NCBI RefSeq assembly: GCF_002257665.1
Contig: NZ_MQWB01000001.1
Location: 3,235,119-3,299,118, forward strand
Reading direction: 5' to 3'
Length of the DNA stretch: 64,000 nucleotides
From: Rubricoccus marinus
GTDB lineage: Bacteria > Bacteroidota > Rhodothermia > Rhodothermales > Rubricoccaceae
The first letter of the stretch is position 1. Every line of letters starts with the position of its first letter. The notes under the pieces are model-generated. The model was given only the letters and a program-made list of their open reading frames with translations. It was not told where the DNA came from and searched no databases. Below are positions 8,470-16,909 of this stretch, in pieces. The translations under genes were made by a program, and so were the position numbers.

Positions 8470-10263
8470 CTACGCCTCCCGCTCCACCGGGACCGGCGGC
8501 AGGGGCGGCTCCGAGAGCCCGTCGCCCGGCGGATGCGGCGGCTCGCCGCTCGCGCCCGGCCCCTCGCCTCTGGCGGGACGCCCGCGCAAGAGGCTCGGCA
8601 CGAGATAGCTGACGAGCAGGAGCAGCCCACCGAGGCCCATGAACAGCAGGATGCGCGAGAGCGCCGAAACCTGCGCCAGGTCAATCAGCAGCACCTTCGC
8701 GACCGTCACGAGAACCGTCCCGAGCCCGATGCTCCGCACCAGATCGTCGCCCAGCCGCAGGCCGACGACGACGAGCGCGATGCCGTACACGCCCCACGCC
8801 GCGCTCGTCAGCGACGTGCCGTTCGCCAGAGGCCCGAGCGCGACGCGCAGCCACGCGAGGATGACCAAGTGCGCCGCCGTCAGGTGGAAGCCTCTGGCGG
8901 AGGTGGTGCGGCCGGACGTGAAGCCGGTCCAGCCCAGCGCGCCTGCACCGAGCGCGGCGGCCAACAGGACACGCCAGAACTGCCCCGCCGCGAGGGGCTC
9001 CAGCGCTTGCTCGAACGGGAAGCCGACCGCGAAGGTCAGCAGCACGACGAGCACGAACGCTGCGCTCATCGCGAGCGCATGGCCCACGAGCGCCACGTCG
9101 CGCTGGTGATCGCGGCGTGCCACCCACACGAGCACACAGCCGAGCGCGGTCAGCGTTGCCGCCAGCCGCATGTCGTCGATGCCTAGCGCGCGGCCCGCGG
9201 CCCAGGCCACGAGGCCCGCCGACGCCAGCACCAGAGGCCCCGCCAGAGGCCGCACCGCCCGCGACGCCAGCGCGTAGCCGACGGCGAGCACCAGCGCGAT
9301 GCCGACAAACGCCGGCGTCGTCCACGTCCACGCCGCGTCTACAAGCCCGATCAGCGCCAGAGGTGCCGCGAGGACCGCCAGCGAGACCGGTCGCAGGAGC
9401 GACGGCCATTTCTCGAACACCGGCTCCGCGAGAGCACCGAGCCTCTGGCGCCGGAGGACGGGCAGGATCCCCGTCGCGAGCCAGACCACGACGGCGCCGA
9501 GCGTAAACGCCAACCGGTCCGTGCCCGTCGCCTCGACCATCGCGGGCCAGATGCCCACGATCCACGCGACGAGGACCACGCCCCAGCCTCCGCCAGAGGC
9601 CGCGCCCACGAGCGCTGCCCACCCTTTCCGCCAGTACACCACACCCGCGCCGATCATGACGACGGCGAGGTAGCCCATCAGGAGCGCCATCTGCCCGCCC
9701 TCGCGGTAGAGCAGCAGCGGCGTCATCAGCGCGCCGAGCGTGCCCACGACCGAGAGCGCCGCGTCATCCTCGCGAGAGGCCAGCACTAGCGAAAAGACCG
9801 CCACGCCAGCCATCCCCGCGAGCGCGACCGAAGCCGGGAGCAGCGGGTACAGCGCCGAGGCCGTCCACAGCGCGCCGTAGAGCGTTGCGATGCCGCCGCC
9901 GGTGAGCAGCCGGCCCAAAACCGGCCTCTGGCGCCGCAGCCGGAGCCCCACGGCCACGAGCGCCGCGCCGAGCGCGCCCGCGCCACCAACGCGAACCGCC
10001 GCCGTCAGCCACCCGCGGTCCACGGCTTCCTTGAGCAAGAACAGCACGCCGACGAGGAACAGCGCGATGCCCACTTTGCCGAGCACGTCCTCGCTTTTGG
10101 CCTCGGCCCACTTGACGCGGAGGCCCGGGGGCGCCGCCGGCCTCTGGCGCGCGGGGCGAGCCTCGCCAGAGGCACGGGAGGGGCGGCGCGAGAGGCGCGC
10201 TTCAAGGTCGGCCACGCGCGCTTCGAGCGCGTCGAGGCGGGCCTGGAGGTCGGGATCGGGCAT
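8470..10263 (-). CDS. DUF2339 multi-pass membrane protein
   Basis: A 597-residue protein. A short N-terminal coiled coil (A-R-L-D-A-L-E-A-R-V-A-D-L-E-A-R-L) is followed by a proline-rich linker. The next segment, E-D-V-L-G-K-V-G-I-A-L-F-L-V-G-V-L-F-L-L-K, begins a run of more than a dozen hydrophobic helices. This layout, with a conserved G-G-x-A-T-L-Y-G-A-L-W motif, is typical of DUF2339. Function is unknown; it is probably an integral inner membrane protein. The gene is divergent from the fructosamine kinase gene with only 46 bases between starts, so the two may share a control region. Many motif copies are read in frame as A-S-G, P-E-A and L-W-R. Confidence 0.85.
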   Translation of the reverse strand: MPDPDLQARLDALEARVADLEARLSRRPSRASGEARPARQRPAAPPGLRVKWAEAKSEDVLGKVGIALFLVGVLFLLKEAVDRGWLTAAVRVGGAGALGAALVAVGLRLRRQRPVLGRLLTGGGIATLYGALWTASALYPLLPASVALAGMAGVAVFSLVLASREDDAALSVVGTLGALMTPLLLYREGGQMALLMGYLAVVMIGAGVVYWRKGWAALVGAASGGGWGVVLVAWIVGIWPAMVEATGTDRLAFTLGAVVVWLATGILPVLRRQRLGALAEPVFEKWPSLLRPVSLAVLAAPLALIGLVDAAWTWTTPAFVGIALVLAVGYALASRAVRPLAGPLVLASAGLVAWAAGRALGIDDMRLAATLTALGCVLVWVARRDHQRDVALVGHALAMSAAFVLVVLLTFAVGFPFEQALEPLAAGQFWRVLLAAALGAGALGWTGFTSGRTTSARGFHLTAAHLVILAWLRVALGPLANGTSLTSAAWGVYGIALVVVGLRLGDDLVRSIGLGTVLVTVAKVLLIDLAQVSALSRILLFMGLGGLLLLVSYLVPSLLRGRPARGEGPGASGEPPHPPGDGLSEPPLPPVPVEREA

Positions 10264-10309
10264 GGCGCGAACCTACGGCGCCTCCCGCAGCAGCACTAGG
10301 TTAGGCGCC

Positions 10310-11239
10310 ATGCCCTCCGACTCCCGCTTCCAGAGGCTCGAACCCCTCACCGGCACCATCACACGCACGCGCCCCATCGGCGGGGGCGACACCTCGCAGG
10401 CCGCCCGCATCGAGGCCTCTGGCGGCACCTTTCTCGCGAAGTGGAACGCCGGTCCGGGCGGCGACTCGTTCGAGGCCGAAGCTGAGGGCCTCGCCGCGCT
10501 CCGCGAAGCCGCCCACGCCAGCGGCGCAGAGCTTCTCGTGCCCGAGCCGCTGCTGGCCGTCAACCGCGCGCCAGAGGCCGAGGGCCTGCTGCTGCTCCCC
10601 TGGATCGAACCCGGTGATCCTACACCCGGGGACTGGCGGCGCTTCGGGCGCGCTCTCGCCACGCTCCACCGCGCCGAGCCACCAGAGGCGCAGACCGCCG
10701 GGGCCTCTGGCGCCTACGGGTGGCACGCCGACAACTGGATCGGCAGCAAGCCACAGCACAACGGCTGGCTGAACGACTGGCCCACGTTTTTCGGCGAGCG
10801 CCGCCTGCTCGCCCAGGCCGAGGTCGTCCGCGCCTCCGGATCGGTGTCTGGAGCAGGTGCCGACGCGTGGCAGGCCGAGTGGGACGGGCCCCTGGCGCGC
10901 CTCGTCGCGAGACTACCCGAGATTCTGCCCGCGCGTCCTCACCCCAGCGTGCTCCACGGCGACCTGTGGGCCGGCAACGCCCTCGCGGCCTCTGGCGGAC
11001 GCTTCGCGCTGATCGACCCGGCCGTGTACGTCGGCGACCGCGAGGCCGACCTCGCCATGACCGAGTTGTTCGGCAGCTTCGCACCCGCCTTTTACGAAGG
11101 CTACCGGGAGGCGTGGCCTCTGGCGCCTGGCTACGCGGCACGGCGCGAGGTCTACAACCTCTTCCACCGCATCAACCACCTTACGCACGGGCCTGGCTAC
11201 GCCCAGGGCGTGGCCGCGGTGCTCGCGCAATTCGAGTGA
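10310..11239 (+). CDS. fructosamine kinase family protein
   Basis: The family phosphorylates fructosamines (sugar adducts on lysine or free amines), which destabilises them and repairs glycation. Seen here: T-S-Q-A-A-R-I and F-L-A-K-W in the N-terminal lobe, a long W-I-x-S segment, the catalytic-loop equivalent V-L-H-G-D-L-W-A-G-N, and L-I-D-P-A-V-Y-V-G-D-R-E-A-D-L-A-M as metal-binding motif. The start at 10310 (309 residues) sits just after an AT-richer CACTAGGTTAGG box. Residues around 125-135 carry a PEAQTAGASGA tract from an inverted motif pair, nearly the same as a tract in mnmG. Length and motifs are typical of a functional enzyme. Confidence 0.9.
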   Translation: MPSDSRFQRLEPLTGTITRTRPIGGGDTSQAARIEASGGTFLAKWNAGPGGDSFEAEAEGLAALREAAHASGAELLVPEPLLAVNRAPEAEGLLLLPWIEPGDPTPGDWRRFGRALATLHRAEPPEAQTAGASGAYGWHADNWIGSKPQHNGWLNDWPTFFGERRLLAQAEVVRASGSVSGAGADAWQAEWDGPLARLVARLPEILPARPHPSVLHGDLWAGNALAASGGRFALIDPAVYVGDREADLAMTELFGSFAPAFYEGYREAWPLAPGYAARREVYNLFHRINHLTHGPGYAQGVAAVLAQFE

Positions 11240-11286
11240 GGCCCCGCGCGAAGCGGAGTAGGTTGCGGCTCCCTACCCTGCGAGCC

Positions 11287-11589
11287 ATGAAGCGCTCTCT
11301 CCTCGCTCTCTTCCTCGCGATCTCGTTCGCGGGATGCCAGTTCGAGAACCGCCCCGACGGCGGCAACCCCGACCACACCGGCGCCGACAACGCCGAGCAA
11401 GACGCCTACGAAGCCACCACCGGCTCTCAGGGCGCCGTCCCCGCGCCTCGCGCTGACGACGCGGCCAGCACCGCGCAAGAGGCCCTCGGCGGCGCGCCCG
11501 CTTCTCCGGCGCCTGCTGAGGAGACGCAAGACATGCTGCCACCGCCGACGAGCGGTGCGCCGGCCTCACCTCCTCCTCCCTCGCAGTAG
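11287..11589 (+). CDS. small lipoprotein, Ala/Pro-rich
   Basis: A 100-residue protein. It has a lipoprotein signal (M-K-R-S-L-L-A-L-F-L-A-I-S-F-A-G-C, lipidated Cys17) and then a low-complexity Asp/Ala/Pro-rich tail ending in S-P-P-P-P-S-Q. No domain is recognisable; it is probably an envelope-anchored disordered peptide. It starts 47 bases after the fructosamine kinase gene and its TAG stop shares its G with a perfect 18-base palindrome. Confidence 0.7.
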   Translation: MKRSLLALFLAISFAGCQFENRPDGGNPDHTGADNAEQDAYEATTGSQGAVPAPRADDAASTAQEALGGAPASPAPAEETQDMLPPPTSGAPASPPPPSQ

Positions 11590-11606
11590 CCTCTGGCGCC
11601 AGAGGC
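11589..11606. repeat. 18-base palindrome overlapping a stop codon
   Basis: GCCTCTGGCGCCAGAGGC directly after the lipoprotein gene. The G of the TAG stop is the first base of the palindrome. It could terminate that transcript before argH. Confidence 0.95.
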
Positions 11607-11631
11607 CCTGCCCCCCGATAGGCCGATTCAC

Positions 11632-12960
11632 ATGAGCGAGCCCACGCCCACCGCCCCCGAGTCCCCGTCCCCGCGCGCCATCTGGCACAAAGGCACCGCC
11701 GCCGCGGACTGGGTCACGCGCTTCACCGTCGGCGAGGACTGGCGGTGGGACACGATCCTGCTCCCGTACGACGTGGAGGGCACGCGCGGGCACGCCTACG
11801 GGCTCCGCCTCGCGGGCGTGCTTACAGAAGCCGAGGAGCAGGAGATCGGCGACGCGCTCACGGACATCTATGACGCCTGGGTCGATGGCCAGATCGCGGT
11901 CACGCCCCAGGACGAGGACATGCACACCGTGATCGAGCGCGAGCTGACGGCGCGCGTGGGCGAGGCGGGCAAGAAGATCCACGCCGGACGCTCCCGAAAC
12001 GACCAGGTGCTCGTCGCGCTGCGGCTCTGGCTGCGCGACGCGCTCGGCGCCATCGCCCGCAGCGGGCGCGAGGCCTGCGCCGCGCTGATCGAGCACGCCG
12101 AAGGGGGCGACGCGCTGCTCATGCCGGGCTACACGCACCTTCAGCGCGCCATGCCCACAACGGCCGGCCTCTGGGCCGCCGGCTACGCCGAGCTCCTGCT
12201 CGACGACCTCGCAGGACTCGCCGACGCCGCCTCCCGCGCCGACGCCTCCCCGTGGGGCAGCGCCGCAGGCTACGGCGTGCCCAGCCTGGACCTCCCGCGC
12301 CGAGAGGTCGCTGAGCGCCTGGGCTTCCCGCGCGTGCAGGAAAACGTGACCGCGGTCCAGCTCTCTCGCGGCAAAGCCGAGGCCTCGGTTGTCCACGCGC
12401 TGGTGCAGATGGGCCTGACCGCCAACCGCCTCGCAAGCGACCTCGTGCTGTTCGCCACGTCGGAGTTCGGCTTCGTGACGCTCCCGCACGAGTACACGAC
12501 CGGGTCGTCCATTATGCCGCAAAAGCGGAACCCGGACGTGCTGGAGCTGGCCCGCGCAACGGTCCACCGCCTTACCGCCGAGCTCCACCTGCTGCTCACG
12601 CTCCCGGCCGGTCTCCCCGGCGGCTACCACCGGGACCTTCAGCTCACCAAGGAGGCCACCATGCGCGCCGTCATGGCCGCGCAAGACCTCATGACGGCGC
12701 TCGGCGCTGTCCTGCCCGGCATCGAATGGCAGGAGCGGGCCATGCGCGAGGCGCTCTCCCCCGACCTGTTCGCAACTGCCGAGGCGCTCGACCGCGTCGC
12801 CTCTGGCGAGGCGTTCCGCGACGCCTACCGCGAGGTGGGGACGCACCTCGGCGCGCTCTCCGTTCCGCCAGAGGCCGAGGCGCTGGAGTCCTATCAGACG
12901 CCCGGCACGCCGGGGCGCGTGGACGTGGCCTCGCTCCGCCAGAGGCTCCACGCGCTTTAA
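11632..12960 (+). CDS. argH: argininosuccinate lyase
   Basis: Final step of arginine synthesis: argininosuccinate to arginine plus fumarate. The fumarase/aspartase superfamily signatures are clear, with K-K-I-H-A-G-R-S-R-N-D-Q-V near residue 120, T-H-L-Q-R-A-M-P (active-site His) near 170, and the mobile loop G-S-S-I-M-P-Q-K-R-N-P-D near 295. The 442 residues agree with the family. It is separated from the other arg genes of the window (29479-37490), which run on the other strand. There is a short N-terminal Pro/Ser-rich extension before I-W-H-K-G. The start at 11632 follows the palindrome by 25 bases. Confidence 0.96.
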   Translation: MSEPTPTAPESPSPRAIWHKGTAAADWVTRFTVGEDWRWDTILLPYDVEGTRGHAYGLRLAGVLTEAEEQEIGDALTDIYDAWVDGQIAVTPQDEDMHTVIERELTARVGEAGKKIHAGRSRNDQVLVALRLWLRDALGAIARSGREACAALIEHAEGGDALLMPGYTHLQRAMPTTAGLWAAGYAELLLDDLAGLADAASRADASPWGSAAGYGVPSLDLPRREVAERLGFPRVQENVTAVQLSRGKAEASVVHALVQMGLTANRLASDLVLFATSEFGFVTLPHEYTTGSSIMPQKRNPDVLELARATVHRLTAELHLLLTLPAGLPGGYHRDLQLTKEATMRAVMAAQDLMTALGAVLPGIEWQERAMREALSPDLFATAEALDRVASGEAFRDAYREVGTHLGALSVPPEAEALESYQTPGTPGRVDVASLRQRLHAL

Positions 12961-13009
12961 AGGCGATTGGCTGCCGAACGCAGAGGCGCGAGCGCCTAGC
13001 CGGTCAGCT

Positions 13010-13450
13010 TTAGCCCGTCGGCGCGTGCCGCCTGCGGGTCGCCTCTGGCGACATCCGCATCTTCCGCTTTGCTTGGGGCCGGATGGTGTGCGCCCGCGCC
13101 ACGAGGGAATCGATCTCGGCCGACACGATCTCCTCGCTCCCCAACCGCTCGAACTCCATCGTCCAAGAAGGGAACTGCCGGCGCTCGATCGGGCCTTCGA
13201 AGGGGCGTCCTACGAACGCGTGGCGCGCGTCGCACAGGATGGAGAAGTACAGCAACTCGCGCACGCGCCAGTCCTCCCCCTCAATCCACTGAGCGAACAG
13301 CCCCACCTCGCCTTCTGTGGCGGCGTACACCAGACGGCCTGTAATGCCCCGCTCGGCGTTCTTACGCCGCGAGACAGCCAGTATCTCAGCGAGGTCCTCT
13401 TCGGACATCGGCTGGATCGGGCGGGAGGCGTAAAGCGCGGCGTACACCAC
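13010..13450 (-). CDS. BLUF-domain blue-light sensor, stand-alone
   Basis: A 146-residue protein consisting of one BLUF domain plus a basic tail. The flavin-binding residues can be placed: Tyr7 (A-L-Y-A-S-R), Asn31 in R-R-K-N-A-E-R-G-I-T-G, Gln54 in L-F-A-Q-W-I-E-G, and Trp96/Met98 in F-P-S-W-T-M-E-F. C-D-A-R-H matches the conserved D-x-R-H. BLUF proteins bind FAD and switch by a Tyr-Gln hydrogen-bond change; short ones act on partner proteins. No obvious effector gene is adjacent. It converges on argH without an intervening palindrome. Confidence 0.75.
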   Translation of the reverse strand: MVYAALYASRPIQPMSEEDLAEILAVSRRKNAERGITGRLVYAATEGEVGLFAQWIEGEDWRVRELLYFSILCDARHAFVGRPFEGPIERRQFPSWTMEFERLGSEEIVSAEIDSLVARAHTIRPQAKRKMRMSPEATRRRHAPTG

Positions 13451-13554
13451 TGGTTCATCGGGGAGGATCGTAGGCTCTCACGCCCGCGAGGTCCCCAGGT
13501 TCGCCGGACCCGGCCAGCTTCTGGCGCGTAGCCGGTTCCCGCCGCCGCCCGGTG

Positions 13555-13562
13555 TAGCTTTG
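13555..13562 (+). promoter_or_regulatory. Bacteroidota-type -7 box for mreD
   Basis: TAGCTTTG matches TAnnTTTG exactly and lies 26 bases before the mreD ATG. I see no good TTG element about 20 bases upstream. Confidence 0.5.
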
Positions 13563-13588
13563 CGCCTCCTTTCCCGACCGCCTTTCGA

Positions 13589-14062
13589 ATGCCGACCCTC
13601 GTCCGTCAAGTGCTCATCGGCCTTGGCGTGGTACTCGCCCAGTGGCTCATTTTCAGCCGCCTTCCCATCTGGGGAGTCGTTCCCGACGTTGTCCTGCTCT
13701 ACGTCGCGATCATGGCGTTGCGCTACGGTCGCGTCACGGGGGCCATCGCGGGGTTCGCGGCGGGGCTCGGTGCAGATTTCTTGATTCTCGGCAGTTTCGT
13801 GGGATTGGGAGCGCTGATCAAGACGATCCTCGGCTTCGTGGTCGGCATTTTCCGCTCGGAGCGCGGGGAGATGCTGCGGCTGGACCCGTTCACGGCGTTT
13901 GTCGGCGCGCTCGTCCTCGCGGCCGTGCACAACGGGCTGATGGTCATCCTGATGGCGCTCGACGAGGGCACGCGGACGCTGTTCCTCGTGTTCGGCGTGT
14001 GGCTCGGCGCCGCGCTCTACACGGCCGTCGTGGCGCTCGTCGGCTCGCTATTCAGGCGCTAA
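13589..14062 (+). CDS. mreD: rod shape-determining protein MreD
   Basis: A 157-residue membrane protein with five hydrophobic helices, of the length and pattern of MreD. The V-V-P-D-V-V-L-L-Y-V-A segment after helix 1 and the G-x-x-x-G-F-x-x-G-L-x-x-D-F segment in the middle are typical. MreD is the inner membrane partner of MreC in the elongasome that guides side-wall peptidoglycan synthesis. Here it stands alone, without mreB or mreC next to it, so the assignment rests on topology and weak motifs. It converges on dapD across a perfect palindrome. Confidence 0.7.
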   Translation: MPTLVRQVLIGLGVVLAQWLIFSRLPIWGVVPDVVLLYVAIMALRYGRVTGAIAGFAAGLGADFLILGSFVGLGALIKTILGFVVGIFRSERGEMLRLDPFTAFVGALVLAAVHNGLMVILMALDEGTRTLFLVFGVWLGAALYTAVVALVGSLFRR

Positions 14063-14072
14063 GGGAGGCGCG

Positions 14073-14090
14073 GCCTCTGGCGCCAGAGGC
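14073..14090. repeat. palindrome at convergent junction mreD/dapD
   Basis: GCCTCTGGCGCCAGAGGC, ten bases after the mreD stop and twenty before the dapD stop. Probable bidirectional terminator. Confidence 0.95.
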
Positions 14091-14110
14091 CGCCCCCGCT
14101 CGTTACAGGC

Positions 14111-14941
14111 CTACCGCAGCGCCTCTTCCAGGGTCGTGCTCGCGTCCGTGCTCGCGTCGCGGTACTTGACGATCATCGGCGCCGAGAGCGAGAGGCCGTG
14201 CTCGCGGCCGAAGTCGGAATCGACCGCGCGCGTGCCCGGCACGACGACGGCGCCCGCGGGGATCTCCAGCGGCGCGTCGCCAGAGGCCCGCAGCGTGGTC
14301 TCGTTGGCGAGGTCGTAGACGCGGGAGCTCCGCGTGAGGATGACGCCCGCGGCCAGGACGGCGTTTTCGCGCACGACGGTGCCCTCATAGACGCCGCAGC
14401 CGCCGCCGACGAACACGCCGTCCTCGATCACGACCGGCGCCATGCCGATGGGCTCCAGCACGCCGCCGACCTGGGCAGCGGCCGAGAGGTGCACGTCCTT
14501 ACCGATCTGCGCGCAGCTCCCCACGAGCGCGTGGCTGTCCACCATCGTGCCGCTGTCCACGTAGGCGCCGACGTTGACGTACATCGGCGGCATGCAGACG
14601 ACGCCGGGCGCGAGGTACGACCCGCGGCGGACCGTCGACCCGCCGGGCACGATGCGCACGCCGGCCTGGGGTGAGAACGCCTGGGTGGGGTACGTGTCCT
14701 TGTCGAAAAAGGCGAACGGCCCCACGGACTGATCCACGATCGCGCCGACGCGGAAGCCGAGCAGGATGCCGCGCTTGACCCACCCGTTGGCGCGCCAGAG
14801 GCCGCTGGCGTCGCGTTCGGCGGAGCGGGCCTCGCCCGCTTCCAGCGCGTCGAGCAGGTCCGAGACGGCCGCGCGGGCGTCGTCGCGGTCGGGAGAGTCC
14901 TGGGAAGTGAGAGCGTCGAGGCGGGTCTGGAGGTCGGTCAT
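14111..14941 (-). CDS. dapD: tetrahydrodipicolinate N-succinyltransferase
   Basis: Transfers succinyl from succinyl-CoA to tetrahydrodipicolinate in the succinylase branch of diaminopimelate/lysine synthesis. The C-terminal two thirds form a left-handed beta helix of hexapeptide repeats. The family segments [28 protein letters not shown] and [11 protein letters not shown] are present. I take the ATG at 14941 (276 residues, normal length); its first bases overlap the stop of the upstream membrane-protein gene (ATGA). It belongs with dapA, dapB and thrA further right on the same strand. Confidence 0.95.
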   Translation of the reverse strand: MTDLQTRLDALTSQDSPDRDDARAAVSDLLDALEAGEARSAERDASGLWRANGWVKRGILLGFRVGAIVDQSVGPFAFFDKDTYPTQAFSPQAGVRIVPGGSTVRRGSYLAPGVVCMPPMYVNVGAYVDSGTMVDSHALVGSCAQIGKDVHLSAAAQVGGVLEPIGMAPVVIEDGVFVGGGCGVYEGTVVRENAVLAAGVILTRSSRVYDLANETTLRASGDAPLEIPAGAVVVPGTRAVDSDFGREHGLSLSAPMIVKYRDASTDASTTLEEALR

Positions 14942-15447
14942 GGGGCGGGAGGTGCAGAGGGTGGCCTCTGGCGAAGAAAAGGGAGAAATGCGAGAGCCGA
15001 GAGCAGGAGGCCGTAGCCCCACATCACGGGGTAGAACGCCAGCGCGAGGGGGCGGCTGGCTGCGTACAAGGTGTACTCGGGGCCGCAGAGCGAGTGCTCG
15101 CCCCAGCCCGTTTCCAGCATGTGCGGGACGTAGAACAGAAGCGGCGCGAGGGTGAGAAGCGGGACCATCGCGCGGTGGTTCCTCCACGCCGCGCCAGAAG
15201 CTGCAAGGAGCGGAACCGCGCCGCCCGCGAGGATGGAGCAGAGCCCGAGCGTGACCGCCCAGGAGTCGTCGTCGCCCATCGTGCAGGTCGTCGCCTGTGA
15301 CAGCATGATCCACAACGGCCACGAGCCGAGAACGACGATGGCGGCGCCGGAGAGCCACCCCTGCCTCTTGCGAAATAGCAGCGCGGCGAGAGCGCCGACC
15401 GCGAACGCGGCGCCGAACAGGATCGCGAGGCCACGCAGCAATTCCAT
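14938..15447 (-). CDS. hypothetical membrane protein
   Basis: A 169-residue protein with about five hydrophobic segments (near residues 1-25, 35-52, 66-85, 95-108 and 135-160) and a proline-rich tail. I do not recognise the family. Its stop overlaps the dapD start by four bases, so it is translated from the same transcript as dapD, but nothing in it suggests an enzymatic role in lysine synthesis. Confidence 0.75.
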   Translation of the reverse strand: MELLRGLAILFGAAFAVGALAALLFRKRQGWLSGAAIVVLGSWPLWIMLSQATTCTMGDDDSWAVTLGLCSILAGGAVPLLAASGAAWRNHRAMVPLLTLAPLLFYVPHMLETGWGEHSLCGPEYTLYAASRPLALAFYPVMWGYGLLLSALAFLPFLRQRPPSAPPAP

Positions 15448-15454
15448 GAGAGCG

Positions 15455-15472
15455 GCCTCTGGCGCCAGAGGC
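15455..15472. repeat. 18-base palindrome overlapping a stop codon
   Basis: GCCTCTGGCGCCAGAGGC between the SnoaL-like gene and the membrane-protein gene, both leftward. On the minus strand the TAG stop at 15474-15472 shares its G with the palindrome. Confidence 0.95.
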
Positions 15473-15855
15473 TAGTTCGCGGAGGGCGTGGGAGCGGGCG
15501 CGTCCACGAAGTGCAGGATGCGCTGAAGGCGGCCGTCCCCCGCGGCATCGGCGATCAGGACGCCGGTGGAGTGCACGTCGTCACCATCAGCTAAGCGCCA
15601 CGGGAGGCGGCAAACGCCGTGGTGCGCGTCGATGTGGCCCGTGGGCTCCATGCGGTGGCCGTGGCGCTCGCGGAAGTACGCGATGTGGGAGGCCACGGCA
15701 GCCCAGCCGTTCAGCGGCCGCTCGGCGTTGGGGTCCAGAAGGACGACATCGGGCGCGCAGCCGGCGAGGAGACGCGCCGAGCAATCGTCGGCGTCGGTCG
15801 CGTTCCAGGCGGCGAGGTAGTTCTCCAGCGACTCGGCAGGGGTAGACGTTTTCAT
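15472..15855 (-). CDS. SnoaL/NTF2-like domain protein
   Basis: A 127-residue protein with the cone-shaped NTF2-like pattern: an N-terminal helix ([14 protein letters not shown]), a D-V-V-L-L-D-P strand, an [10 protein letters not shown] helix, then strands with W-R-L. Such proteins are small hydrolases, isomerases or ligand binders, and the ligand cannot be told. The start overlaps the dapA stop by four bases (ATGA), so it lies in the dap operon. Confidence 0.72.
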   Translation of the reverse strand: MKTSTPAESLENYLAAWNATDADDCSARLLAGCAPDVVLLDPNAERPLNGWAAVASHIAYFRERHGHRMEPTGHIDAHHGVCRLPWRLADGDDVHSTGVLIADAAGDGRLQRILHFVDAPAPTPSAN

Positions 15856-16790
15856 CGCGCGGCGGGGGTGGTGGCAGGGGGCGCCAAGTGGGAGCGGTAC
15901 GCGTCCATCACGCCGCCTCTTGCGGCGTCCGAGAGCGGCGCCAGAGGCAAGCGGAGGGCGTTCTCCATCAGGCCCATCTCGGCGAGGACGGCTTTGACGG
16001 GCCCGGGGTTGGCCTCGTGGAAGCTCGCGCGCATGGCGTCGAGAAGGTGGAAGTGGAGGACGCGGGCGCCCTCGAATTCGCCCGCGAGGCCCAGCCGGAC
16101 CATCTCGCTGATGGCGCCCGGGACGGCGTTGGCGATCACGCTTACGAGCCCGTCGGCACCGAGCGCGAGCATGGGGACCGTGAGGTCGTCGTCGCCGGAA
16201 TAGACGGCGACGCCCTCGGGCCGGTGCGCGAGGATGTCCGCGACCTGGTTGAGGTTGCCGCTGGCCTCCTTAACGCCGACCACGCTCGGGACCGCCTCCG
16301 CCACCATCAGCGTGGTCTCGGCGGTGAGGTTGGAGCCCGTGCGGCCGGGCACGTTGTACAGCACGATGGGGCAGTCCGTCGCGTCAGCGATGGCGCTCAC
16401 GTGGCCGCGCACGCCCTCTGGCGTCGGCTTGTTGTAGTACGGGCCGACGACGAGCAGGCCGTCCGCGCCGGAGGCCGCCGCCTCTTGCGAGAAAGCCACC
16501 GACTGCGCGGTGTTGTTCGTGCCCGTGCCGACGATGACGGGCACGCGCCCGGCGGTGTGCTCCAGCGCGAGGTCGACGAGCCTCTTGCGCTCGTCGTGCG
16601 TGACCGTCGGGTTCTCGCCCGTCGTGCCCAGCACGACGAGGGCTTCGACGCCGGCGTGGCCGCCGGAGCCGTCGATGGTGAAGTCGATGATGCGGCGGAA
16701 CGCGGCCTCGTCGATCGCGCCCGAGGCGTCGAACGGGGTGACGAGCGCGGGCGCGATGCCGCGGAAGAGCATCTGGCGGGACGGTCCCAT
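15852..16790 (-). CDS. dapA: 4-hydroxy-tetrahydrodipicolinate synthase
   Basis: Condenses pyruvate with aspartate semialdehyde, the entry step of lysine synthesis. Visible are A-L-V-T-P-F near the N-terminus, G-T-T-G-E-N-P-T (substrate-binding threonines), Y-Y-N-K-P, Y-N-V-P-G-R-T (catalytic Tyr), and the Schiff-base lysine in V-V-G-V-K-E-A-S-G. I start at the ATG at 16790 (312 residues); a second ATG six codons later, before L-F-R-G-I-A-P, is an equally good choice. It follows dapB after about 100 bases that hold a triple motif cluster. Confidence 0.95.
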   Translation of the reverse strand: MGPSRQMLFRGIAPALVTPFDASGAIDEAAFRRIIDFTIDGSGGHAGVEALVVLGTTGENPTVTHDERKRLVDLALEHTAGRVPVIVGTGTNNTAQSVAFSQEAAASGADGLLVVGPYYNKPTPEGVRGHVSAIADATDCPIVLYNVPGRTGSNLTAETTLMVAEAVPSVVGVKEASGNLNQVADILAHRPEGVAVYSGDDDLTVPMLALGADGLVSVIANAVPGAISEMVRLGLAGEFEGARVLHFHLLDAMRASFHEANPGPVKAVLAEMGLMENALRLPLAPLSDAARGGVMDAYRSHLAPPATTPAAR

Positions 16791-16851
16791 GGGAGTAGAA
16801 AAGGTGCGGGGCAAGATCGCGCCGTGGACGCGGAGCCGCCGCCGCGGGTTC

Positions 16852-16909
16852 GCCTCTGGCGCCAGAGGCCTCTGGCGCTCTGCCACTCCCTACTGGCGAC
16901 TCCCCACCG
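16852..16909. repeat. triple motif cluster joined to a second repeat
   Basis: Palindrome GCCTCTGGCGCCAGAGGC at 16852-16869, a third motif copy overlapping it (16869-16877), then a 28-base element at 16882-16909. That element matches 38573-38600 in 25 of 28 positions, and in both places it follows a motif palindrome. The element overlaps the dapB stop codon and so encodes the last residues of DapB. Confidence 0.85.

Noticed and set aside
14938-15358. In-frame extension of dapD to 15358
   Set aside because: It would overlap a membrane-protein gene; the ATG at 14941 gives the normal DapD length.
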